Positions 16,658-24,299 of a stretch of DNA of 36,696 bases are shown here, piece after piece (the first letter of the stretch is position 1; each line of letters begins with the position of its first letter). Source of the DNA: a bacterium (GTDB lineage Bacteria; SM23-31; JAUVVT01); assembly GCA_030616165.1 (NCBI GenBank), contig JAUWXV010000006.1, positions 1 to 36,696 of the forward strand, given 5' to 3'. A program made the translations under genes and the position numbers. The notes below the pieces were generated by a model, which was not told the origin of the DNA, ran no database searches, and worked only from the letters and a program-made list of their open reading frames with translations.

Positions 16658-17590
16658 CTACTTTATTTGATTTCTAAAATACTCAATAGTCTTTTTCAAT
16701 CCATCTTCCAGAGAGACTTTGGGTTCCCAGCCGAGAGTTTTCTTTGCAAGAGATATATCTGGCTGTCTTATATGCGGGTCATCAACAGGAAGTTCCTTAT
16801 AAACTATTTCACAATCAACATTCATCAATCTCATTAAAAGTTTCGCAAAATCAATGACAGTCATCTCATTCTGACTGCCGAGATTTACAACGGTTACCTC
16901 ATTAGTGTTAATCAATTTATATATCCCTTCTAAAAGGTCGGATATATAACAAAAGCTTCTCGTCTGGCTTCCGTCTCCGTAAACAGTAATTGGCTCTCTC
17001 TTTAATGCCTGATTTATAAAAGTAGGCACAACTCTCCCATCATCTGCTTTCATCCTCGGACCAAAGGTATTGAATATTCTTGCAATTCTGATATCAATTT
17101 TATGATACCTGTGATACGCATACGTTATAGCCTCCGCAAACCGTTTTGCCTCGTCATAAACTCCCCTCGGACCAATAGGATTTACATTCCCCCAGTATTC
17201 TTCACTTTGTGGATGTATCAATGGATTACCATAAATCTCCGATGTAGAGGCAATTAGAAAATGGGAATTTTTTGCTTTTGCCAGGCCAAGTGCCTTATGT
17301 GTCCCGAGGGCACCTACCTTTAATGTCTGGATAGGATACTCAAGATAGTCATTGGGGCTCGCTGGTGAAGCAAAATGAAGTATCCAATCCAGAGGACCAT
17401 CAACAAATATATAATTCGTTACATCATAATTAACAAACTCAAAGTTACGATTGCCCATTAAATGTGCAATATTTTCTATCCTTCCGGTAAGTAAATTATC
17501 CATACAGATCACTTCATGACCCTTTTCAATAAAATAATCACACAAATGGGAACCTATAAATCCTGCTCCACCTGTTATCAATACTCTCAT
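16658..17590 (-). CDS. uxs: UDP-glucuronate decarboxylase / UDP-xylose synthase-like epimerase family protein
   Basis: 310-residue extended SDR. The NAD-binding GGAGFIGSH is at 7-15, [18 protein letters not shown] at 72-89 is a stretch highly typical of UDP-xylose synthases, STSEIYGNP at 115-123 supplies Glu118, and the YxxxK pair is Tyr145/Lys149. [10 protein letters not shown] near 169 and [15 protein letters not shown] near 205 are also family hallmarks. It oxidises UDP-glucuronate at C4, decarboxylates it, then reduces it to UDP-xylose in the cytoplasm. No UDP-glucose dehydrogenase is present in this window. It is the first gene of the left-hand glycan locus, with a 123-base AT-rich upstream spacer. 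Other 4,6-type sugar epimerases are less likely given the [12 protein letters not shown] signature. Confidence 0.9.
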   Translation of the reverse strand: MRVLITGGAGFIGSHLCDYFIEKGHEVICMDNLLTGRIENIAHLMGNRNFEFVNYDVTNYIFVDGPLDWILHFASPASPNDYLEYPIQTLKVGALGTHKALGLAKAKNSHFLIASTSEIYGNPLIHPQSEEYWGNVNPIGPRGVYDEAKRFAEAITYAYHRYHKIDIRIARIFNTFGPRMKADDGRVVPTFINQALKREPITVYGDGSQTRSFCYISDLLEGIYKLINTNEVTVVNLGSQNEMTVIDFAKLLMRLMNVDCEIVYKELPVDDPHIRQPDISLAKKTLGWEPKVSLEDGLKKTIEYFRNQIK

Positions 17591-17713
17591 TTATCTAAAT
17601 ATTTTTAACCATTAAATAATATTATATATTGCAACAATATAATAATTTAAATTATTTTAATCAATTTATTTTTATTTCATCATCTCTATAATCATATTTA
17701 ACTTAAACAATTT

Positions 17714-18496
17714 TCAAAGGATAATTTCTTCTGCACTTTCTGGTATCTTTATTTTAAACTTCGATGAATCTATATGTTCGTTTATTTTAATACTTGTGTA
17801 AATTAGAGTTATTCTTTCATCTGGTGTAGTATATCTTATAACTCTCGGAACAAAAAAATCAATAAATCTTTTAAAATTATTTAACTTTTTTTCTATCACA
17901 ATCTCTTTATTTTTATTTAACTTTATATACTTTTTAACGTTCCATATTTTTTTATCTATAAAATACTCTTCCATTCCCTCATCTATTTCAGAAATGATAA
18001 TATACTCCTCTTTTCTCGCTAAAACTTTAGCCGTTTCATTAGAAGAGATAATATTGGGATTAAATATTCCTCCCAATAATTCAAGTATTTCAACAAATTT
18101 CAATTTTGTTCCCATTAGATTTTTTAATTTATCACTATCATATTCTCCAATATATTTTAAATTTTCTCTTATATTATAATATTTTAATTCCCTTTCACTA
18201 AAGAAAATATATGCCAAATCGAGTCCAAATGGACCCTCCAACTTGACCATTACAGAATCCGGAAATTTAATATAGATTTCAGCATTCGCTTTTTCAAAAT
18301 ACTCTTTTGTTTCAAATAGTATAACTCCATTTCCAATTAATGTCTTCAACATTCTTGAGTTATTGGATAATTCTTTTTTTAATTCTTCAACAGAAAACTC
18401 TCTACTGGTAAAATCGATTTCTTTAAGTTTTACTGCACAATTTGAACTCAAAATGAAAAACAAAAATGTTCCAAAAATGAATATTTTTACATTCAT
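17714..18496 (-). CDS. DUF4292/LolB-like outer-membrane lipoprotein
   Basis: 260 residues. The signal peptide ends at a lipobox, LSSNC, giving a lipidated Cys20. The mature part is predicted to be rich in beta strands, for example residues 50-75 and 185-225. It includes the GPFGLDLAYIFFSERELKYYN stretch, which resembles LolA/LolB-type lipoprotein carriers and DUF4292 proteins of Bacteroidetes. From memory, DUF4292 genes often follow a TPR-protein gene. Here the next gene upstream is a TPR protein on the same strand, although a repeat-filled gap and a terminator now separate them. A role in outer-membrane lipid or lipoprotein traffic is plausible. I identify it by fold-like pattern and context, not by a catalytic motif. 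Confidence 0.65.
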   Translation of the reverse strand: MNVKIFIFGTFLFFILSSNCAVKLKEIDFTSREFSVEELKKELSNNSRMLKTLIGNGVILFETKEYFEKANAEIYIKFPDSVMVKLEGPFGLDLAYIFFSERELKYYNIRENLKYIGEYDSDKLKNLMGTKLKFVEILELLGGIFNPNIISSNETAKVLARKEEYIIISEIDEGMEEYFIDKKIWNVKKYIKLNKNKEIVIEKKLNNFKRFIDFFVPRVIRYTTPDERITLIYTSIKINEHIDSSKFKIKIPESAEEIIL

Positions 18497-18612
18497 TGTT
18501 CTATTTCGCTAAGGTAAATGTATATGAGTGATTTATCGTACATGTGCTATTGGGTTCGACAAATTCCCCAAGGAATCCCTACTGGAAATAAACAAAAATA
18601 ACTGATTTACAT

Positions 18613-18632
18613 GGGCAATTCATAAATTGCCC
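18613..18632. repeat. GGGCAATT-palindrome element
   Basis: GGGCAATT at 18613-18620 pairs with AATTGCCC at 18625-18632 across a 4-base loop; a CCTGC tail follows. It matches in form the GGGCAATTCATGAATTGCCC palindromes that recur between genes in many uncultivated bacterial genomes. Only this copy was noticed in the window. Confidence 0.6.
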
Positions 18633-18640
18633 CTGCTAAA

Positions 18641-18680
18641 GAAAAACTTCAAAGAAGTTGCTTTGTTCTTCGCAATGACA
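18641..18680 (-). repeat. TGTCATTGCGAAG-type dispersed repeat
   Basis: Read on the minus strand the segment begins TGTCATTGCGAAGAACAAAG and continues into AACTTC/GAAGTT, which forms a small hairpin at 18646-18660. TGTCATTGCGA-starting elements are a widespread dispersed repeat type in bacteria with AT-rich genomes. It is adjacent to, but different from, the flanking palindromes. Confidence 0.6.
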
Positions 18681-18788
18681 AAATTAACCTGAATAATTCA
18701 TAAAACTCTTTGTTTTATTAAACAAGTTATTGTTTTTTTACAATAACTATCATACCTACTTTTAAACACATTTGAGTTTCACCACTTT

Positions 18789-18879
18789 TGTCATCCTGAA
18801 CCCTGTGCTGAACTTGTTTCAGTATTGATTCAGTATTGTTTCAGGATATTATAGATGCCGAAACAAGTTCGGCATGACA
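18789..18879. repeat. 91-base element with inverted TGTCATSCYGAA ends
   Basis: The left end is TGTCATCCTGAA (18789-18800). The right end is TTCGGCATGACA (18868-18879), the complement of TGTCATGCCGAA. Inside, GAACTTGTTTCAG and GAAACAAGTTC are a second complementary pair, and TTTCAGTATTGA-like units recur around 18818-18842. The whole would fold into a long hairpin on either strand. It has the look of a small mobile palindromic element; a half copy of its end lies at 7012-7024. Confidence 0.65.
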
Positions 18880-18992
18880 ATTCAAATGAAATCATACCGT
18901 CTAAGGGATTTATGAATTAATCATGTTAAATAATTTTACTAATTTAGTACAAAAATAGCTGCCCTATAATATGGCATAAAATTTAATAATTA

Positions 18993-19076
18993 GGGTGAAC
19001 AAGCCTGCCCTTCGGGTTCACCCCTACGCGATTCCGTAGGGGCGGGCTTGTCCGCCTCTGGTGGGTTTACCCGCCC
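18993..19076. repeat. GC-rich triple-hairpin repeat (GTAGGGGCGGGC type)
   Basis: Three perfect stems are nested in line. GGGTGAAC (18993-19000) pairs with GTTCACCC (19016-19023). CCCCTACG (19021-19028) pairs with CGTAGGGG (19035-19042). GGGCGGG (19040-19046) pairs with CCCGCCC (19070-19076). Base composition is well above the surroundings. TAGGGGCGGGCTTG/CCCGCC units of this kind are known as dispersed intergenic repeats in many bacteria. The overlapping stems are mutually exclusive in part. Confidence 0.65.
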
Positions 19077-19148
19077 TTTCTTTATTTTCATGTTTCGTGG
19101 CGCTGCACAGCAGTATGAGTGTTTATTCAGAAATTTTATAGTTCATTA

Positions 19149-19174
19149 TAAAAAAAGGGAATTAAAATTCCCTT
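19149..19174 (-). terminator. Intrinsic terminator after the TPR gene
   Basis: AAGGGAATT at 19155-19163 pairs with AATTCCCTT at 19166-19174. Read on the minus strand the stem is followed directly by a run of seven T residues. It lies about 115 bases past the TPR stop codon and would end the lipM-dxr-rseP-TPR transcript. Confidence 0.75.
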
Positions 19175-19289
19175 CCAATTGTTTCATCCTGATAATTTAA
19201 TTAAAAATTAATATTTCTCCAAATCCTTCCGTTTTTAAGGAGATAGTGATAAAAAAACTTATTGTACATTAAGGAATTTATCTCTATTT

Positions 19290-20903
19290 TCACTCTATTT
19301 TTTTTAACAGATTTTTATTATCCTTATCAAATTCTAAAGCCCTTTTCCAGTAATATTCAGCATTATTTATATCACCGAGTTTTAAATAAATATCCCCCAG
19401 ATGTTCCAATATCACTGGATGAGGTTCTGAGTCCTTCTCGGTTACATCAACTGCTTCCTTCATATATTTCAAAGCATCTTCATATCGATTGAGTTTATAA
19501 TAAATCCAACCCAGCGTATCGAGGTAAGAGCCATTTCTGGGTTTCTTATTAAGTGCTCTTTTGGACATTTCAAGTGCTTTATCCAGTTTTTCTCCTCTTT
19601 CAGCAAGAATATAACTGTAGTTATTCAATGCAAGGTCATATTCAGGGTTTATTTTAAATATTTTATCATAAATCATTTCTGTTTCATGAAAATTTCCCAG
19701 ATTATAAACAACATCGGCTTTCAAATTTAAAAATCCTATTTCTTCCGGAGTTAACCCGAGCCCTTTATCTACATATACTAAGGCATTACTGTAGTCTTTC
19801 AGCCGAAAATAAGACAAGGCAAGTCTGAAATGCATTTCAGGTCTGGTTGAATCAATTTCAACTGCTTTCAGGAAATTTTCAACTGATTCTTGATATCTTT
19901 TATTATAATATTTTATTTCTCCTAACCTGAAATAAAGAAATGATATATCTTCATTTTCATCTTTAATTTTATTAAACATACTCTCTGCTTCTTCATCTTT
20001 GCCAGCATAAAAATAAGCATCTGCAATTTTTATTTTTGACTCAAGACCTACCTCATCAAATAATGCTTTTGCCTTCTCCATATAATTCGTATTAAGATAT
20101 AAATCACACAATTCATCCTTTATATATCTCGTATCTATATTTAATTTCGTCCCATTCTCATACAATTCAATAGCCCGGGACGTATCCTTTTTCGCAAGGT
20201 ATAATAAACCAAGACCATAATACAATTTATCATTATCTTTAAATTTATCCAAAAATTTTTCAAATACTGCAATACCAATATCTGTGTGTTTAGTTGTTAT
20301 AAAAGAATTAACAATATGCTCGTACGTATCGTGACCTATAGTTGAATTACTTAAATAGTAGGAACTATTCAGGATTGCCTTTTCAATTTCATTATTTCTT
20401 AAATACAAATCTGACAGGAGCAATTTTAGAGATGTAATTTGACCTATATTCTTCAGCATACTTTCAATAAGTTTTTCTGCTTTTTGATATTCGCCTCTGG
20501 GGAGATAAAGTCTTGTAAGTAAAGTTCTCCCGGCATCATAGTCATCTGGTTTTAACAGCAAATATTTTTCATACATTGACATAGCGGGTTCATATTTCCG
20601 GAGATAATAATAATCTTCTGCCATGGAAAGGTAAAAAATGGGCACATTCGGGTCATATCTTACCGCATCCTGATATTCCAAAATCGCTGAGGCATATTCC
20701 TCATTCATGTCATATATTATACCCTCTATATAACGCTCCATCGCTTTTGAATTATACGAATTATTTTCACTTGCATACAAATATTCAAATATTTTATATT
20801 CATGTATTGAACTTTCACCAAATAATATCTGAATTAAGACTATAAAACCCCCAAAAAATTTTATGCTAAAAAATAACTTATTCATTTTTTTAATCATTTT
20901 CAT
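19290..20903 (-). CDS. Exported tetratricopeptide-repeat protein
   Basis: 537 residues with an N-terminal hydrophobic export or anchor segment at about 12-28, then an array of about a dozen TPR units to the C-terminus. Examples are YASAILEYQDAVRYDPNVPIF near 74, YEPAMSMYEKYLLLKPDDYD near 108, YQESVENFLKAVEIDSTRPEMHF near 337, and YEDALKYMKEAV near 479, each with the alanine/glycine/proline spacing of TPRs. The array makes a superhelical binding scaffold in the periplasm or on the outer membrane; the partner is unknown. It is the last gene of the operon after rseP, 33 nt downstream, and ends at a clear terminator. Proteins of this layout often occur in FCB genomes next to DUF4292 lipoproteins, as here. 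Confidence 0.85.
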   Translation of the reverse strand: MKMIKKMNKLFFSIKFFGGFIVLIQILFGESSIHEYKIFEYLYASENNSYNSKAMERYIEGIIYDMNEEYASAILEYQDAVRYDPNVPIFYLSMAEDYYYLRKYEPAMSMYEKYLLLKPDDYDAGRTLLTRLYLPRGEYQKAEKLIESMLKNIGQITSLKLLLSDLYLRNNEIEKAILNSSYYLSNSTIGHDTYEHIVNSFITTKHTDIGIAVFEKFLDKFKDNDKLYYGLGLLYLAKKDTSRAIELYENGTKLNIDTRYIKDELCDLYLNTNYMEKAKALFDEVGLESKIKIADAYFYAGKDEEAESMFNKIKDENEDISFLYFRLGEIKYYNKRYQESVENFLKAVEIDSTRPEMHFRLALSYFRLKDYSNALVYVDKGLGLTPEEIGFLNLKADVVYNLGNFHETEMIYDKIFKINPEYDLALNNYSYILAERGEKLDKALEMSKRALNKKPRNGSYLDTLGWIYYKLNRYEDALKYMKEAVDVTEKDSEPHPVILEHLGDIYLKLGDINNAEYYWKRALEFDKDNKNLLKKIE

Positions 20904-20936
20904 TTGCTCTTTATTGAAAATTTAAAAAATCAATCT

Positions 20937-21995
20937 TCATTTTATAACTCTCATAATATCATTATAAATAATAAAAACCATTAATAGAAAAAGGAGAGCC
21001 ATTCCCACCTGTTGAATAATAAGTTTTAATTTTAAAGGAAGTGGCCTTCTGATAATCACTTCAATTGCAATAAAAACCAGATGACCTCCATCGAGTACCG
21101 GAACAGGTAAAAGATTTAAAAGACCGAGATTTAAACTTAAAAATGCCATAAATCCTACTAAACTCCACATACCTAATCTAGCACTTTCTCCAGCGATTTT
21201 CGCAATAATAATTGGTCCGCCAAGTGACGTTTTTATTGATTCTTCTCCAGTGATTATCCTTTTAATAGTAACAATAACCAGTGCTGTTAGAGTAAAAGTT
21301 TTTTCGAACCCATCTTTTACCCCACCAAATATTCCAACCTTATTTATCTTGTTATACACCCCTATAACTCTCACCTCTTCTATTTCCCCATCAATAGGAT
21401 TTTTTTCTTTAACAGAAATAATTTCAGCAGAATAAATCTTTTCATCTCTAAGCCATTCAAATTTCTGTGGTCCTTCCGAAACATTGCTGAGTATAATTTC
21501 CGTCATTTGTGCCCACGTTGATACCTCAACCCCATCGATAGAAATCATTAAATCACCGTCTTTAATACCGGCTTCTTCTGCAGGATAATTTTCCTTTACA
21601 CCTCCTATTAAAGGTTTCTCACTCGGAACTCCGAAATAATATGCCATTAATGAAAAAATAAAGATTGCTAAGACGAAATTCATACCTGAACCGGCAGAAA
21701 TCACAGCAGCCTTAGTAGGAGCAGATTTGGATTGAAATTCCCAGGGTTCCCCCTTAATATTTGTATCAAGCGATTCATCAACTATTCCTGCCATCTTACA
21801 GTATCCCCCAATCGGGAGCCAGGATATACAATAATCTGTTTCACCCCATTTAAATCCGAATGCTCTGGGTGGATAACCAAGAGAAAGCCTCTCTACCTTT
21901 ATCCCCGAGAGTTTTGCTATTATAAAATGACCAAATTCATGAACAAATATCAAAACACCAAGAACAAATACAGTCGCTAATATAGTTATAATCAT
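20937..21995 (-). CDS. rseP: RseP-type site-2 (intramembrane) zinc metalloprotease
   Basis: Inner-membrane protease of the S2P/M50B family; RseP cleaves anti-sigma factors or signal-peptide remnants within the membrane. The start chosen here is the ATG at 21995, giving 352 residues. The frame extends to a TTG at 22049, but that would add 18 residues reaching next to a repeat, whereas M50B proteins normally begin just before the first helix, as here (MIITILATVFVLGVLIFVHE). The zinc motif HEFGHF is at 19-24 of this start and a single PDZ domain at about 130-200. The second active-site motif NLLPVPVLDGGH is near 293-304, in the third of four helices. Classical E. coli RseP has two PDZ domains; one is common in other phyla. 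It directly follows dxr, a conserved order. Confidence 0.92.
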   Translation of the reverse strand: MIITILATVFVLGVLIFVHEFGHFIIAKLSGIKVERLSLGYPPRAFGFKWGETDYCISWLPIGGYCKMAGIVDESLDTNIKGEPWEFQSKSAPTKAAVISAGSGMNFVLAIFIFSLMAYYFGVPSEKPLIGGVKENYPAEEAGIKDGDLMISIDGVEVSTWAQMTEIILSNVSEGPQKFEWLRDEKIYSAEIISVKEKNPIDGEIEEVRVIGVYNKINKVGIFGGVKDGFEKTFTLTALVIVTIKRIITGEESIKTSLGGPIIIAKIAGESARLGMWSLVGFMAFLSLNLGLLNLLPVPVLDGGHLVFIAIEVIIRRPLPLKLKLIIQQVGMALLFLLMVFIIYNDIMRVIK

Positions 21996-22050
21996 AATAT
22001 TTACACCAAAAACTATAATTTTAGAAACAATTTTAAATTTTCTTTTCAAC

Positions 22051-22081
22051 TGGAGACGGAACCACTGTAGCGGAACCTCTC
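22051..22081. repeat. Short repeat unit with duplicated CGGAACC
   Basis: CGGAACC occurs at 22057-22063 and again at 22071-22077, separated by ACTGTAG and flanked by GAGA and TCTC, so the whole has an inverted GAGA/TCTC border. It lies in the dxr-rseP spacer immediately ahead of the upstream TTG of the rseP frame. It is more GC-rich than its surroundings and looks like another dispersed intergenic element. Confidence 0.45.
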
Positions 22082-22140
22082 TTCAAAAAGAAAGTAAAAA
22101 AATTTATCGAAAAAATAAAAATCCACAACTGTTCAGTTAT

Positions 22141-23295
22141 CTAAACAAAAATTTCCTTCACATAATTCCTTGCCCATTGGTCAGATTCAAGTAAATCTTT
22201 CAGATTGGGATTCTTAACTGCTTTATGTTCATTTATTGCCTTCTCAATAGCAATAGGTATATGTGTAAATCTTATCTTTTTTTCTAAAAAAAGACTAACA
22301 GCAGTCTCATTTGCTGCATTTAATACAGCGGGCATCGTCCCTCCCATTTCTAATGATTTGTAAGCCAAAGAAATACATGGAAACTTTTTCAAGTCCGGTG
22401 ATAAAAATGTTAATTCGTTTATTTTATCAAAATCAAGTCTATTCCACTGAGCATTTTCTCTTTTCGGAAAGGTTAATGCATACTGGATAGGTATTCGCAT
22501 ATCTGGAAAACCCATCTGAGCCTTTACAGAACCATCCATAAATTCAACCATAGAATGTATAATAGACTGGGGGTGAATGATTATTTCAATCTTTTCTGCA
22601 GGTATTCCAAAAAGCCAGCGAGCCTCAATAACCTCAAACCCCTTATTCATCATAGTAGAAGAATCGACAGTAATCTTTTTCCCCATTTTCCAGTTTGGAT
22701 GATTTAGAGCCTCTTCAACAGTAACACAATCCAATTCTTCAAAATCTTTTTCAAAAAATGGACCCCCCGATGCTGTCAGTATAATTCTCTTGATATCCTC
22801 GATAGATTCTCCAATCAGACACTGCCATATAGCGCTGTGCTCACTGTCTACAGGAAATATTTCGGTCTTGTTCTTTTTAGCAAGTTCAGAAACCATCTCC
22901 CCACCTATTACCATAGTCTCCTTATTCGCTAATGCGACTGGTATCCTTCTTTCAAGTGCCTTTAGTGTGGGAATCAATCCTACAGCCCCAACAAGTCCAT
23001 TTATAACCAAATCTGCTTCACATTCCTCTATAATTTCTTTTAATCCATTTTCACCCGAAAATAATAAATAATTCTCCTTTTCATCATAATTCTTTGTAAA
23101 CCATTCAACATTTCTTTTATCAGCGATTCCAATGTATTTAGGTTTTATCTTTTTAGCCTGTTCAGCGAGTAATTTTACATTTTTTCCTGCTGTAATTCCT
23201 ACTATCTGAAAATCTCTTTTATTTTTTTCAATTACTTCTATTGTATTGGTTCCAATTGAACCGGTAGAACCAAGTATAATAATTTTTTTCTTCAC
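22141..23295 (-). CDS. dxr: 1-deoxy-D-xylulose 5-phosphate reductoisomerase
   Basis: Second enzyme of the MEP (non-mevalonate) isoprenoid pathway: it rearranges and reduces DXP to 2-C-methyl-D-erythritol 4-phosphate with NADPH and a divalent metal. 384 residues, normal length. The NADPH-binding GSTGSIGTNT is at 9-18, NKETMVIGGE near 120, the metal-binding PVDSEHSAIWQC near 149, TASGGPFF near 175, and HPNWKMGKKITVDSSTMMNKGFE near 194. All catalytic signatures are present. The start is GTG at 23295, directly abutting the stop of the lipM-like gene (TAAGTG); no better start exists. Isoprenoid supply feeds undecaprenyl phosphate, the carrier needed by the glycan locus nearby, though the link is general metabolism rather than specific. 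Confidence 0.96.
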   Translation of the reverse strand: MKKKIIILGSTGSIGTNTIEVIEKNKRDFQIVGITAGKNVKLLAEQAKKIKPKYIGIADKRNVEWFTKNYDEKENYLLFSGENGLKEIIEECEADLVINGLVGAVGLIPTLKALERRIPVALANKETMVIGGEMVSELAKKNKTEIFPVDSEHSAIWQCLIGESIEDIKRIILTASGGPFFEKDFEELDCVTVEEALNHPNWKMGKKITVDSSTMMNKGFEVIEARWLFGIPAEKIEIIIHPQSIIHSMVEFMDGSVKAQMGFPDMRIPIQYALTFPKRENAQWNRLDFDKINELTFLSPDLKKFPCISLAYKSLEMGGTMPAVLNAANETAVSLFLEKKIRFTHIPIAIEKAINEHKAVKNPNLKDLLESDQWARNYVKEIFV

Positions 23296-24093
23296 TTAAA
23301 TATTTATTCTAAATTTCTTAGATAATTTTTCAATCAATGTTTCCTGGAATATAGACATATTTTTTCTTTGAAAAACTATGCCAAACGTACCTTCAAAACC
23401 CTTCTTAATATTATTAACTACCTCTTTATATGAAACATCCTTATTAAGTAAAGTTGAAACTGAACAGCATTTACTTTTTAAAATACCTTTTTTCTTTTCT
23501 TTTCTGAAATTATCAGAAATAAATTCCCACAAATTAAAAGGATAATCTCGTAAGGGAATTGAGCCATGTTGCAGTATACTATTTTTATATCTTCTCTGTG
23601 CACTTCCTATTATCTTTTTGTCATCATATTTTATTTCATATCTCGCTATTGAAGAAAAACAATATGGTGAAAACTTTTCTAACCCATCAATTTCTTTTTT
23701 ATTTTTCTCCAAAAATGAGTTAATCCCTAAATATTTCAATCCTCTCTGCAAAGCATGACTAATAGACTTATATAATTCTGTTATACTTAAATAAAAAAAG
23801 GGATGACAATCTGGTAAAATCACTGAATAAGTAACCTCATCAGCATGAAGAACAGCCCTGCCTCCAGTTGGTCTTTTTACGATATCAATATTATTTTCTT
23901 TTAATTTGCCGTAATTAAAATTTCCATTCTTTTGAGTATGTCCTAAGGATAAACAGTACGGGTTCCACCTATAAAAACGCAAAATTGGTCTTCTTTTTAC
24001 ATTTTTTGCAAGAAACTCGTCGAATGCCATATTATAGGTTCCACTGTTTTCACCGCTGTCAATTATCCACCATATTTCCTTTTCTAACTCCAT
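23296..24093 (-). CDS. lipM: Lipoate/octanoate transferase family protein (LipM/LplA-like)
   Basis: 265 residues of the biotin/lipoate protein ligase fold. KRPTGGRAVLHADEVTYSV at 73-91 forms the lipoyl-adenylate or acyl site. Cys145 lies in SPYCFSSIARYEI, matching the position of the catalytic cysteine of Bacillus LipM, and KKIIGSAQRRYKNSILQHGSIPL at 159-181 carries the conserved acyl-carrying-site lysine and glycines. Presence of the cysteine favours an octanoyltransferase (LipM) that moves octanoate from acyl carrier protein to a lipoyl domain, over an ATP-using lipoate ligase. It is the first gene of the operon with dxr, rseP and the TPR gene, downstream of a consensus-like promoter. Ligase activity cannot be excluded from sequence alone. 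Confidence 0.8.
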   Translation of the reverse strand: MELEKEIWWIIDSGENSGTYNMAFDEFLAKNVKRRPILRFYRWNPYCLSLGHTQKNGNFNYGKLKENNIDIVKRPTGGRAVLHADEVTYSVILPDCHPFFYLSITELYKSISHALQRGLKYLGINSFLEKNKKEIDGLEKFSPYCFSSIARYEIKYDDKKIIGSAQRRYKNSILQHGSIPLRDYPFNLWEFISDNFRKEKKKGILKSKCCSVSTLLNKDVSYKEVVNNIKKGFEGTFGIVFQRKNMSIFQETLIEKLSKKFRINI

Positions 24094-24190
24094 TACAATA
24101 ATAATATATGTATTTATTCTTCAAAGCAGGTTATTTAACATCACTTATCGTAACTATTTTGAACCAAAAACTTATAAATATCAACATTTT

Positions 24191-24219
24191 AATTTAAATA
24201 ATAACTAAACTAATGTCAA
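24191..24219 (-). promoter_or_regulatory. Candidate sigma70-type promoter for lipM-dxr-rseP-TPR
   Basis: On the minus strand TTGACA (24219-24214) is followed after exactly 17 bases by TAAATT (24196-24191), about 100 bases before the lipM start. The hexamer TTGACA is a full match to the -35 consensus. The AT-rich background makes the -10 weaker evidence, and some FCB groups use a different promoter grammar. Confidence 0.5.
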
Positions 24220-24248
24220 TATTAAATTTTTTCTGCATTATAATAAAA

Positions 24249-24278
24249 AAAAACCCCGAATAAGAATTCGGGGCTTTT
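24249..24278 (-). terminator. Intrinsic terminator after the 557-residue secreted protein gene
   Basis: CCCCGAAT (24254-24261) pairs with ATTCGGGG (24266-24273) across a 4-base loop. On the minus strand the stem is followed by a run of nine T residues. It lies 27 bases past the stop codon. A shorter T-run on the other side could also make it bidirectional. Confidence 0.88.
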
Positions 24279-24299
24279 TCATTCATTATGAATATTTTT

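Larger units (their letters stand above)
18497..19289. other. 793-base gene-free region made of several palindromic repeat elements
   Basis: No open reading frame with a ribosome site or recognisable product was seen on either strand. The region holds at least four separate palindromic elements and a terminator, listed individually. The repeats belong to different sequence families and differ in base composition from each other, from AT-rich near 18700-18770 to GC-rich at 18993-19076. The area seems to be a landing zone for short dispersed repeats between the TPR gene and the lipoprotein gene. The lipoprotein promoter should lie within the last 150 bases but is not obvious. Confidence 0.7.

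Noticed and set aside
17641-17656. Palindrome AATAATTTAAATTATT as an operator
   Set aside because: The spacer is almost purely A/T, where such palindromes arise easily by chance; no second copy or flanking promoter supports it.
18789-18879. A CRISPR array or an insertion sequence
   Set aside because: There are no regularly spaced direct repeats with unique spacers and no transposase gene; the structure is an inverted-repeat element.
21996-22049. TTG-initiated 18-residue N-terminal extension of RseP
   Set aside because: Family members begin just before the first membrane helix, and the extension reaches back to a repeat unit without a ribosome site.
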